DNA of 64,000 bases from Arachis hypogaea (taxonomy: Eukaryota; Streptophyta; Magnoliopsida; Fabales; Fabaceae), in contig NC_092052.1 in the NCBI RefSeq assembly GCF_003086295.3, forward strand, positions 77,008,687 to 77,072,686, given 5' to 3'. The first letter of the stretch is position 1. Each line of letters starts with the position of its first letter. Position numbers and translations under genes: made by a program. Positions 38,730-50,600 of this stretch are shown here, one piece after another. The notes under the pieces were generated by a model that did no database searches, was not told where the DNA came from, and saw only the letters and a list, made by a program, of their open reading frames with translations.

Positions 38730-40538
38730 TGATGCATGAAAAACTTGTCTCGTGACAAATTTCCTTCGGCAAGTGTACCGAATTTGTCGTCAAGTAAAAA
38801 CTCACAATAGAGTGAGGTCGAATCCCACAGAGATTGATTGATCAAGCAACTTTAATTAGAGGAATGTTCTAGTTGAGCGAATCAGGATTTGAGTTGAGAA
38901 TTGCAGAAAATAAAATGGCGGGAAGGTAAATAACAGAAAAAGTAAATACTAGAAATAAAGAGCTGAAAGTAAATGATGAAAAGTAAATTGCAGAATTGTA
39001 AATGGGAATGGGGTAATTGCTCATAAAAGTAAATGACAGAAATTAAAGAGAATGGGTAAGATCAGAAATGGGGAGTTCATTGGGCTCAGGAAATGTTGCA
39101 TTCTCTGGATCAATTTCATTTTCATCTCTTCCTCAATCAATGCATTCATTGATCTCCTTGGCAATCTTAAGTGATCGAATTACAATTCCTTCTAATTTGA
39201 TCTCTCAAATCTTGATCAATAGCCAATTCCTTGGTCAATTGCTCATGAGAAGAGATGAAGTATGGTCACTGATTATACCACATGCATTTCCCAAATCAAG
39301 TATTGAGAGGATTAAAGTCACATATCCATCCAAACCCAATTTGGTCCAGCATGAAAAAGCATTTCTAGCATGATCTCTTCATTCCTCTTTCAAGGTTCAG
39401 AAGAGATCCAAGTTTGAATAGCTTCTTTTCCAAGATAACTATCCAATTGGATGAAGATCGAAAGCTTTCAAGTAAAATCAAAAGAACAGATAGAAGAAGA
39501 ATAATGAAAACCAGTATTGATCCATCAAATTACAACAGAGCTCCCTAACCCAATGAAAGGGGTTTAGTTGTTCATAGCTCTGGAAAATGAAAGCAAAGAT
39601 GGAGAATACATGATGAAAACAAAACTAGAAGTGCAGAGAATGGTAAAATACAGAGAGTAGTTTTCCCCCTTTCCAATCTTTTTTTTCAATTCAAAGCTAC
39701 TCCTATATATACTACTCTTCTGATCTTCTAGTTGGCTCTCCAAGTCTTTGGTATGGGCCTTTGGATCTTGAGTTTGAAGCAGTTATCCTCTTTATTGGGC
39801 TTAGCTTTACTTGCAGAGAGAAAGTGTGAAGTGGGCAGGGACTTTAGCTCAGGATGTTAGTGGTGTTAACGTTAAGTGAAAATGTGGGTTCGAGAACGTT
39901 AGTGACAATCACCTTTTTCACTAACGTTCCTTACCCAAGTTAGAGCCACGTTAACCTCAACGTTAGTGGCACAAACGTTGCCACTAACGTTGCCTCTTGG
40001 TCCTTCGCATACGTTATTGGGACTTACCTTTCCCAATAACGTTGAGAAGCCTCCCCCTTTCTTACGTTAGAGTCCATGTTAACGTAGTTAACGTGGCTCT
40101 TAACGTTAGCTTGCCAACCTTCGAGAACGTTAGTGACACTTACCTTTGTCACTAACGTTCCAATGTGCCCCTATCTCCCACGTTAGAGTCCACGTTAACT
40201 AGGTTAACGTGGCCTCTAATGTAGCAATGCTAGCCATCTCCAACGTTAGTGACAAAGGTGAATGTCACTAACGTTGGCTCATCATCTCTCTTCTTCACGT
40301 TAGCTTCCACGTTAACTAAATTAACGTGTGAGTTAACGTGGTTCGTTGTGGATTGTGTGGTTCATTCCAACATTAGTGACAAAGTTAGGTGTCACTAACG
40401 TTGGCAATCATATACTTTCTCCAAGTTGGCTTCCACATTAACTAAGTTAACGTGGAAGTTAACGTGGCTTGTGGAGGCTTGGCCAACGTTAGTGACAAAG
40501 GTGAATGTCACTAATGTTGGCTTCTCTTTTGCTCCTTA
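38730..40538 (-). repeat. Element 1 5' LTR, truncated (1809 of 2353 bp)
   Basis: Aligns to 29030-30838 throughout, with about 50 substitutions by eye, mostly transitions. It stops at GCTCCTTA, where the other LTR reads GCTTCTTA and continues for 544 bp more. The missing part is the U3 end in element orientation, including about one third of the palindrome array. The TATA box (39703-39711) and U5 block (38767-38828) remain. The satellite follows directly as GGATAGCGTC. The 101-codon frame at 39068-39373 is the LTR copy of 29368-29673 and is not treated as a gene. Confidence 0.92.
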
Positions 40539-43500
40539 GGATAGCGTCATTTAAAGAATGAGGGTCTGCACGACGTAAAAAAAACACCAAAAAAAAACCG
40601 GAGCAGCCTACCGAAGATGAGGCCATTACGGCTCGCCTTTAGGTGTCCTCCTCGGGATAGTGTCATTTAAAGAACGAGGGTCAGCACGATGTAAAAAAAC
40701 GGCATAAAAAAAACGGAGGAGCCTGCCGAAGATGAGGCCATTAAGGCTCGCCTTTAGGTGTCTTCCTCGGGTTCGCGTCATTTAAAGAATGAGGGTCAGC
40801 ACGTAGTGAAAAAAAATTGAAAAAAAATCGGAGGAGCCTACCGAAGATGAGGCCATTGCGGCTCACCTTTAGGTGTCCTCCTCGGGATAGCGTCATTTAA
40901 AGAACGAGGGTCAGCACATAGTAAAAAAAAATTGGAGGACCCTGCCAAAAATGAGGCCATTACGGCTCGCCTTTAGGTGTCCTGCTCGGGATAGCGTCAT
41001 TTAAAGATCGAGGGTCAGCACGATGTAAAAAAATCAGAAAAAAACACCGGAGGAGCCTGCCAAATATGAGGCAATTATGACTCGCCTTTAGGTGTCCTCC
41101 TTAGGATAGCGTCATTTAAAGAACAAGTGTCTGCACGATGTAAAAAAAAAAAACCGGAAAAAAAAACCGGAGTAGCCTACCGAGGATGAGGCCATTATGG
41201 CTCGCCTTTAGGTGTCTTCCTCGGGATAGCGTCATTTAAAGAGCGAAGGTCAGCAAGATTTAAAAAAAACGGCATAAAAAAAAAACGGAGGAGCCTGCCG
41301 AAGATGAGGCCATTACGGCTCGCCTTTAGGTGTCCTCCTCGGGATAGCGTCCTTTAAAGAACAAGGGTCAGCACGATGTAAAAAAAATGGCATAAAAAAA
41401 ACCGGAGGAGCCTGCCGAAGATGAGGCAATTACGGCTCACCTTTAGGTGTCCTCCTCGGGATTGCATCATTTAAAGAACGAGGGTCAGGACGATGTAAAA
41501 AAAAAGGCATAAAAAAAAACTGGAGGAGCCTGCCGAAGATGAGGCCATTGCGACTCTCCTTTAGGTGTCCTTTTTAGGATAGCGTCATTTAAAGAACTAG
41601 GGTCGCACGACATAAAAAAAAGCTGAAAAAAAAAACCGGAGCAGCCAATCGAAGATGAGGCCATTACGGCTCGCCTTTAGGTGTCCTCCTCGGGATAGCG
41701 TCATTTAAAGAACGAGGGTCAGCACGATGTAAAAAAAAATGGCATAAAAAAAACTGGAGGAGCCTGCCGAAGATGAGGCCATTACGGCTCGCCTTTAGGT
41801 GTCCTCCTCAGGATTGCGTCATTTAAAGAATGAGGGTCAGCACGTAGTCAAAAAAAACTGAAAAAAAATCGGAGGAGCCTACCGAAGACGAGGCCATTAC
41901 GGCTTGCCTTTAGGTGTCCTCCTCGGGATAGCGTCATTTAAAGAATGAGGGTCAGCACGTAGTAAAAAAAAAACTAGAAAAGCCTTCCGAAGATGAGGCC
42001 ATTACGGCTCGGCTTTAGGTGTCCTCCTTGGGATAGCGTCATTTAAAGAACGAGGGTCTGCATGATGTAAAAAAAAATTGCATAAAAAAAACCGGAGGAG
42101 CCTGCCGAAGATGAGGCAATTACGGCTCGCCTTTAGGTGTCCTCCTCGGGATCGCGTCATTTAAAGATTGAGGGTCAGCACGTAGTGAAAAAAAAAACTG
42201 AAAAAAAACAGGAGGAGCCTACCGAAGATGAGGCCATTACGGCTCGCCTTTCGGTGTCCTCCTCCGGATAGCGTCATTTAAAGAACGAGGGTCAGCACGT
42301 AGTAAAAAAAAAAAACCGGTGGAGCCTGCCGATGATGAGGCCTTTACGGCTCGCCTTCAGGTGTCCACCTCGGGATAGCGTCATTTAAAGAACGAGTGTC
42401 AACATGACGTAAAAAAAAAGCGGAAAAAAAAACCGGAGGAATCTGCCGAAGATGAGGCCATTACAACTCGCCTTTAGGTGTCCTCCTTAGGATAGCGTCA
42501 TTTATAGAACAAGGGTCTGCACGACGTAAAAAAAACCGAAAAAAAAACCAGAGCAGCCTACCGAAGATGAGGCCATTACGGCTCGCCTTTAGGTGTCCTC
42601 CTCGGGATAGCGTCATTTAAAGAATGAGGGTCAGCACGATGTAAAAAAAAACTAGAAAAAAACCCGGAGGTGCCTGCCGAAGATGAGGCCGTTACGGCTC
42701 GCCTTTAAGTGTGCTCCTCGGGATAGTGTCATTTAAAGAATGAGGGTCAGCACGATGTAAAATAAAACGGCATAAAAAAAACCGGAGGAGCCTGCCGAAG
42801 ATGAGACCATTACGGCTCGCCATTAGTTGTCCTCCTCGGGATCGCATCATTTAAAGATTGAGGGTCAGCACGTAGTGAAAAAAAAACTAAAAAAAAAAAA
42901 AACAGGAGGAGCCTACCGAAGATGAAGCCATTACGACTCGCCTTTAGGTGTCCTCCTCAGGATAGCGTCATTTAAAGAACGAGGGTTAGCACGTAGTAAA
43001 AAAAAACCAGAGGAGCCTGCCGATGATGAGGCCATTACGGCTCGCCTTCAGGTGTGCACCTCGGGATAGCGTCATTTAAAGAACGAAGGTGAGCACGACG
43101 TAAAAAAAATCGGAAAAAAACACCGGAGGAGCCTGCCAAAGATGAGGCAATTATGACTCGCCTTTAGGTGTCCTCCTTAGGATAGCGTCATTTAAAGAAC
43201 AACGGTATGCACGATGTACAAAAAAACCGGAAAAAAAAAATGGAGTAGCCTACCGAGGATGAAGCCATTATGGCTCGCCTTTAGGTGTCTTCCTCGGGAT
43301 AGCGTCATTTAAAGAACTAGGGTCAGCACGATGTAAAAAAAATGGCATAAAAAAAAACCACGGGAGCCTGCCAAAGATGGGGCCATTACGGCTCGCCTTT
43401 AGATGTCCTTCGCGGGATAGCGTCATTTAAAGAACAAGGGTCAGCACGATGTAAAAAAAATGGCATAAAAAAAATGGGAGGAGCCTGCCGAAGATGAGGC

Positions 43501-46465
43501 AATTACGGCTCGCCTTTAGGTGTCCTCCTCGGGATAGCATCATTTAAAGAACTAGGGTCAGCATGTAGTAAAAAAAAACTGGAGGAGCCTGCCGAAGATG
43601 AGGCCATTACGGCTCGCCTTTAGGTGTCCTCCTTGGGATAGCGTCATTTGAAGAACGAGGGTCAGCATGACGTAAAAAAAAATTGGAAGAAAAAAACCGG
43701 AGGAGCCTACCGAAGATGAGGCCTTTACGAGTCGCCTTTAGGTGTCCTCCTTAGGATAGCGTCATTTAAAGAACGAGGGTCTGCACGACGTAAAAAAAAC
43801 AAAAAAAAAAATTGGAGTAGCCTACCGAAGATGAGGCCATTACGGCTCGCCTTTAGGTGTCCTCCTCGGGATAGCATCATTTAAAGAACGAGGTTCAGCA
43901 CGATGTAAAAAAAAGGCATAAAAAAACCGGAGGAGCCTGCCGAAGATGAGGCCATTCCGGCTCGTCTTTAGGTGTCCTCCCCGAGATAGCGTCATTTAAA
44001 AAATGAGGGTCAGCACGTAGTGAAAAAACTGAAAAAAAAAAACTGGAGGACCCTACCGAAGATGAGACCATTACGGCTCGCCTTTAGGAGTCCTCCTTGG
44101 GATAGCATCATTTAAAGAACGAGGGTCAGCACGATGTAAAAAAAAAAAACCAGAGGAGCCTGCCAAAGATGAGGCCATTACGGCTCGCCTTTAGGTGTCC
44201 TCCTCGGGATGGCGTCATTTAAAGAACGAGGGTTACCACAACGTAAAAAAAATTGAAAAAAACCGTAGGAGCCTACCGAAGATGAGGCTATTACGGCTCG
44301 CCTTTAGGTGTCCTCCTCGAGATAGCGTCATTTAAAGAACGATGGCAGCACGACGTAAAAAAAAATAGAAAAAAAAATCGGAGTAGCCTGTCGAAGATGA
44401 GGCCATTACGACTGACCTTTAGGTGTCCTCCTTAGGATAGCGTCATTTACAGAATGAGGGTCTTCACGACGTAAAAAAAAACCGGAGTAGCCTGCCGAAG
44501 ATGAGGCTATTACGGCTCGCCTTTAGGTGTCCTCCTCGGGATAGCGTCATTTAAAGAACGAGGGTCAGCACGACGTAAAAAAAATGGAAAAAAAAACGGA
44601 GGAGCCTGCCGAAGATGAGGCCATTACGACTCGCCTTTAGCTGTCCTCCTTAGGATAGCATCATTTACAGAATGAGGGTCTGCACGACGTAAAAAAACCG
44701 GAAAAATAAATCGGAAGAACCTGCCGAAGGTGAGGCCATTATGGCTCGCCTTTAGGTGTCCTCCTCGGGATAGCGTCATTTAAAGAACGAGGGTCTGCAC
44801 GATGTAAAAAAAAATAGAAAAAAAATCGGAGGTGCCTGTCGAAGATGAGGCCATTATGGCTCGCCTTTAGGTGTCCTCCTCGGGATAGCGTCATTTAAAG
44901 AACTAGGGTCAGCATGTAGTAAAAGAAAACTGGAGGAGCCTGCCGAAGATGAGGCCATTACGGCTCGCCTTTAGGTGTCCTCCTCGGGATAGCGTCATTT
45001 AAATAACGAGGGTCAGCATGACGTAAAAAAAAATTGGAAGAAAAAAACCGGAGGAGCCTACCGAAGATGAGGCCTTTACGAGTCGCCTTTAGGTGTCCTC
45101 CTTAAGATAGCGTCATTTAAAGAACGAGTGTCTGCACGACGTAAAAAAAAAACAAAAAAAAAAAATCGGAGCAGCCTACCCAAGATGAGGCCATTACGGC
45201 TCGCCTTTAGTTGTCCTCCTCGGGATAGCATCATTTAAAGAACGAGGTTCAGCACGATGTAAAAAAAAAGGCATAAAAAAAACCGGAGGAGCCTGCCGAA
45301 GATGAGGCCATTCCGGCTCGTCTTTAGGTGTCCTCCCCGAGATAGCGTCATTTAAAGAATGAGGGTCAGCACGTAGTGAAAAAACTGAAAAAAAAAAAAA
45401 CTGGAGGACCCTACCGAAGATGAGACCGTTACGGCTCGCCTTTAGGTGTCCTCCTTGGGATAGCATCATTTAAAGAACGAGGGTCAGCACGTTGTAAAAA
45501 AAAAAAACCAGAGGAGCCTGCCAAAGATGAGGCCATTACGGCTCGCCTTTAGGTGTCCTCCTCGGGATGGCGTCATTTAAAGAACGAGGGTTGCCACAAT
45601 GTAAAAAAAATTGAAAAAAACCGTAGGAGCCTGCCGAAGATGAGGCTATTACGGCTCGCCTTTAGGTGTCCTCCTCGAGATAGCGTCATTTAAAGAACGA
45701 TGGCAGCACGACGTAAAAAAAAATAGAAAAAAAAATCAGAGTAGCCTGTCGAAGATGAGGCCATTACGACTGACCTTTAGGTGTCCTCCTTAGGATAGCG
45801 TCATTTACAGAATGAGGGTCTGCACGACGTAAAAAAAAAACCAGAGCAGCCTGCCGAAGATGAGGCTATTACGGCTCGCCTTTACGTGTCCTCCTCGGGA
45901 TAGCGTCATTTAAAGAACGAGGGTCAGCACGACGTAAAAAAAATGGAAAAAAAAAACGGAGGAGCCTGCCGAAGATGAGGCCATTACGACTTGCCTTTAG
46001 GTGTCCTCCTTAGGATAGCGTCATTTACAGAACGAGGGTCTGCACGACGTAAAAAAACCGGAAAAAAAAACCGGAAGAACCTGCCGAAGGTGAGGCCATT
46101 ATGGCTCGCCTTTAGGTGTCCTCCTCGGGATAGCGTCATTTAAAGAAGGAGGGTCTGCACGATGTAAAAAAAATAGAAAAAAATCGGAGGTGCCTGTCGA
46201 AGATGAGGCCATTATGGCTCGCCTTTAGGTGTCCACCTCGGGAAAGCGTCATTTAAAGAATGAGGGTCAGCACGTAGTGAAAAAAAAAACTGGAAGAGCC
46301 TACCGAAGATGAGTCCATTACGGCTCGCCTTTAGGTTTCCTCCTCGGGATAGCGTCATTTAAAGAACGAGGGTCAGTACATAGTAAAAAAAAAAACGGAG
46401 GAGACTGCTAAAAATGAGGCATTACGTCTCGCCTTTAGGTGTCCTGCTCGGGATAGCATCATTTA
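40539..46465. repeat. Satellite array, block 5 (with a 1.35-kb internal tandem duplication)
   Basis: About 52 diverged monomers of the block 4 type, with split linkers (GGCATA, CTG, TAGA classes) and recurrent CCTTAGGATAGCG monomers. Bases 43551-44901 and 44902 to about 46250 are two adjacent copies of a 12-monomer segment sharing rare variants, such as GCCTTTACGAGTCGCC at 43721 and 45072, CCATTCCGGCTCGTC, GATGGCAGCACGACG, and a monomer with GGGTTACCACAACG or GGGTTGCCACAATG. The block is cut at CATTTA by the Tourist-like element. No gene. Confidence 0.95.
46463..46465. repeat. Target-site duplication TTA, left copy
   Basis: TTA before the DNA element. With the copy at 47606-47608 it restores the monomer sequence CATTTAAAGAA when the insert is removed. 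Confidence 0.85.
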
Positions 46466-47605
46466 GGCTGGGTTTGTTTTTAGAGACAGGACAGAACATG
46501 ACATTAAAACGGAGACAATAGGACGGAGACACTAAAAATTATCTTTTGTGTATTGTGTTTGGATACGATGGACAAGACACTAATGTAATGTCTAGTATTA
46601 TGTTTGGATACACATGGACAATACTAAAATATTATATGAAATGACTAAAATAGCCTTGTGATTCCAAATTTTCTACATCAATATAAATTAATTTAATAAA
46701 AAATGAGAGTACGTAGGAGTACAGACACAAGTTGAAAAAAATATTTGAAGAGGCAAAAAATTTTAATAAAAAAATATATTAGTATTTATATTAAAATAAA
46801 ATTTATAAATATAATTATTTTATTTTAAAATTTATTATTAATATGTAGGAATACATATGGTTAAGATTAACAAAAAAATAAATTTGAGTTTGATTAATAA
46901 AAAATTTTGTTTAAGTTAATAAGCCAAATTAATTTTAAATAAAAAATTAATTTTAAAAAAAATCCATTTTTACATGAAAAAACAATTAGTTTTTGCATAT
47001 AAAAATCTATTTTTATTTAAAAAACTAATTTTTTTTATCTAAAAACTGATTTTTCTTTATAAAAAACTAATTTTTCTTTAAATTATATAAAATCAATTAC
47101 AATTTATAAATTATTTTTTAGCATTTTAAAAGATCAATTTTACTTTTGTTAATATTTATCTTTCAAAAGTTTCAAGATTAATTATTTTTATTATTTTTTT
47201 ATTACAAATCAAATAATATAATATAAGGTTAAAATGGTATTGAAGTAAAACGATAAAAAGAAAAGAATTATCTACCCCCAATAAAAAATTCTACAGAAAG
47301 GAGAGAGTACCTGAAAAAGAAAGAGATAGAGGAAGAACAGGAAAAAAAATATCTCTGAACAACGCAATAGGAAAAATAAAAAGGGGTAATAGTGGAAAAA
47401 AAAGGAAAACAAAATTTATAAAATTGTCCGTGTCCACTCTTCCAAATCCCGTGTCCATCATTGTCCTTCGTGAAAGAGTGGACACAAAAGTATAAGAAAC
47501 TGTTTCGGAGACAATATGTCCACTGTCCATGTCTCTGCTTCCAAACACTTTTTAAACAAGTGTTGTCTATGACTTTGTGTCCTGCCTCCGAAAACAAACG
47601 CTACC
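46466..47605. mobile_element. Tourist/PIF-Harbinger-like non-autonomous DNA transposon (1140 bp)
   Basis: Terminal inverted repeats of about 28 bp are imperfect: the left starts GGCTGGGTTTGTTTTTAGAG, and the reverse complement of the right starts GGTAGCGTTTGTTTTCGGAG; both continue to CAGGACA. A 3-bp TTA duplication flanks it inside a satellite monomer. Subterminal GAGACA, GGACA and GTGTCC motifs lie at both ends. The middle (46670-47240) is very A/T-rich, with several near-repeats of AAAAACTAATTTTT. No frame resembles a transposase; the 85-109-codon frames at 47268-47597 are low-complexity and lack a DDE domain. The TTA duplication and G-rich ends fit PIF/Harbinger and Tourist elements. A transposase would have to come from elsewhere. 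Confidence 0.85.
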
Positions 47606-47608
47606 TTA
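47606..47608. repeat. Target-site duplication TTA, right copy
   Basis: TTA immediately after the right inverted repeat, followed by AAGAAAGAG, the continuation of the interrupted satellite monomer. Confidence 0.85.
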
Positions 47609-50600
47609 AAGAAAGAGAGTCAGCACAACATAAAAAAAAATCGGAAAAAAATACCAGAGGAGCCTGCCGAAGATGAGGCAATTACGACTCGCCTTTATGT
47701 GTCCTCCTTAGGATAGCGTCATTTAAAGAACGAGGGTCTACACGACGTAAAAAAAACCGGAAAAAAAAACCGGAAGAGCCTGCCGAAGATGAGGCCATTA
47801 CGGCTCGCCTTTAGGTGTCCTCCTCGGGATAGCGTCATTTAAAGAACGAGGGTAAGCACGATGTAAAAAAAAACGACATAAAAAAACCGGAGAGCCTGCC
47901 GAAGATGAGGCAATGACGGCTCGCCTTTAGGTTTCCTCCTCGGGATAGCGTTTTTTAAAGAACGAGGGTCAGCACGATGTAAAAAAAAAACAGAAAAAAT
48001 CGGAGGTACATTCCGAAGATGAGGCCATTACGGCTCGCCTTTAGGTGTCCTCCTCGGGATAGCATCATTTAAAGAATGAGGGTCAGCATATAGTGAAAAA
48101 AAACCAAAAAAAAAACCGGAGGAGCCTACCGAAGATGAGGCCGTTACGGCTCGCCTTTAGGTGTCCTCCTCGGGATAGCGTCATTTAAAGAACGGGGGTC
48201 ATCACGTAGTAAAAAAAAAACCGGAGGAGCCTGCAGATGATGTGGCCATTACGGCTCGCCTTTAGGTGTCCTCGTCGGGATAGCGTCATTTAAAGAACGA
48301 GGGTCTGCACGATGTAAAAAAATGGAAAAAAAAAACGGAGGTGCCTGTCGAAGATGAGGCCATTATGGCTCGCCTTTAGGTGTCCTCCTCGGGATAGCGT
48401 CATTTAAAGAATGAGGGCCAGCACGTAGTGAAAAGAAAACCGGAGGAACCTACCGAAGATGAGGCCATTACGGCTCGCCTTTAGGTGTCCTCCTCGGGAT
48501 AGCGTCATTTAAAGAACGAGGGTCAGCACATAGTAAAAAAAAAAAACCGGAGGAGCCTGCCAAAAATGAGGCCATTACGGCTCGCCTTTATGTGTCCTGC
48601 TCGAGATAGCGTCATTTAAAGAACGAGGGTCAGCATGACATAAAAAAAATGGCATAAAAAAAACCGGAGGAGCCTGCCGAAGATGAGGCAATTACGGCTC
48701 GCCTTTAGGTTTCCTCCTCGGGATAGCGTCATTTAAAGAACGAGGGTCAGCTCGATGTAAAAAAAATAGAAAAAAAACCGGAGGTGCCTGCCGAAGATGA
48801 GGCCATTACGGCTCGCCTTTAGGTGTCCTCCTCGGGATAGAGTCATTTAATGAATGAGGGTCAGCACGTAGTGAAAAAAAAACCGGACAAAAACCGGAGG
48901 AGCCTACCGAAGATGAGGCCATTACGGCTCGTCTTTAGGTGTCCACCTCGGGATAGCGTTATTTAAAGAACGAGGGTCAGCACGATGTAAAAAAAATGGC
49001 CTAAAAAAAACCGGAGTAGCCTGCTGAAGATGAGGCAATTACGGCTCGCCTTTAGGTGTCCTCCTTAGGATAGCGTCATTTAAAGATCGAGGGTCTGCAC
49101 GACGTAAAAAAAACCGAAAAAAAAAACCGGAGCAGCCTACCGAAGATGAGGCCATTACGGCTCGCCTTTAGGTGTCCACCTCGGGATAGCGTCATTTAAA
49201 CAATGAGGGTCAGCACGATGTAAAAAAAACGGCATAAAAAAAACCGGAGTAGCCTGCTGAAGATGCTGCAATTCGGCTCGCCTTTAGGTTTCCTCCTCGG
49301 GATAGCGTCATTTAAAGAACGATGGTCAGCACGATGTAAAAAAATATAGAAAAAAAACCGGAGGTTCATGCTGAAGATGAGTCCATTTCGTTTCGCCTTT
49401 AGGTGTCCTCCTCGGGATAGCGTCATTTAAAGAATGAGGGTCAGCACGTAGTGAAAAAAAAAACAGAAAAACAAACCGGAGGAGCCTACCGAAGATGAGG
49501 CCATTACGGCTCGCCTTTATGTGTCTTCCTCGGGATAACGTCATTTAAAGAACGAGGGTCAGCACGATGTAAAAAAATGGCATAAAAAAAACCGGAGGAT
49601 CCTGCCGAAGATGGGGCCATTACGGCTCGCCTTTAGGTGTCCTCCTTATGATAGCGTCATTTAAAGAATGAAGGTCTGCATGTAGAGAAAAAAACTGAAA
49701 AAAAACCGGAGGAGCCTACCGAAGATGAGGCCATTATGGCTCGCCTTTAGGTGTCCTCCTCAGGATAGCGTCATTTAAAGAACGAGGGTCAGCACGATGT
49801 AAAAAAAAAAAACCAGAGGAGCCTGCCGAAGATGTGGCCATTACGGCTCGCCTCTAGGTGTCCTCCTCGAGATAGCATCATTTAAAGAACGAGGGTCAGC
49901 ACGAGGTAAAAAAAAATGGCATAAAATAAATCGGAGGAGCCTGCTGAAGATGAGGCCAATAAGGCTCGCCTTTAGGTGTCCTCCTCGAAATAGTGTCATT
50001 TAAAGAACGAGGGTTACCACAACGTAAAAAAAAATTGAAAAAAAAACCGTAGGAGCCTGCCGAAGATAAGGCCATTACGGCTAGCCTTTAGGTGTCGTCC
50101 CCGAGATAGCATCATTTAAAGAACGATGGTCAGCACGATGTAAAAAAAACAGAAAAAAAACCGGAGGAGCCTGCCGAAGATGAGGCCATTACGACACGCC
50201 TTTAGATGTCCTCCTTAGGATAGCGTCATTTACAGAACGAGGGTCTGCACGACGAAAAAAAAACCGAAAAACAAACTGGAGGAGCCTGCCGAAGATGAGG
50301 CTATTACGGCTCGCCTTTAGGTGTCCTCCTCGGGATAGCGTCATTTAAAGAACGAGGGTCAGCACGACGTAAAAAAAATGGAAAAACAACCGGAGGAGCC
50401 TGCCGAAGATGAGGCCATTACGACTCGGCTTTAGGTATCCTCCTTAGGATAGCGTCATTTACAGAACGAGGGTCTGCACGACGTTAAAAAAACTGGAAAA
50501 AAAAATCGGAAGAGCCTGCCGTAGGTGAGGCCATTACGGCTCGCCTTTAAGTGTCCTCCTTGGGATAGCGTCATTTAAAGAACGAGGGTCAGCACGATGA

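Larger units (their letters stand above)
29030..40538 (-). mobile_element. Element 1: Athila-like Ty3/gypsy LTR retrotransposon, degenerate
   Basis: In element order (right to left): truncated 5' LTR (38730-40538), tRNA-Asp-type PBS (38707-38723), leader, gag (38459-36569), protease-RT-RNase H-integrase (36572-33035), 1.65 kb of untranslated DNA, complete 3' LTR (31382-29030). The protease-RT-RH-IN order identifies Ty3/gypsy. The gag type, the tRNA-Asp-type primer and the long LTRs suit the Athila branch (family knowledge, not searched). By my eye count the two LTRs differ at about 50 of 1800 aligned positions, nearly 3%, which implies an insertion of moderate age. Stops, frameshifts and lost catalytic residues make it non-functional. 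It sits wholly inside the satellite. Confidence 0.93.

Noticed and set aside
47268..47597. Frames of 85-109 codons as a possible transposase
   Set aside because: Low-complexity Phe/Ser-rich sequence in an A/T-rich region with no DDE or DNA-binding motif.
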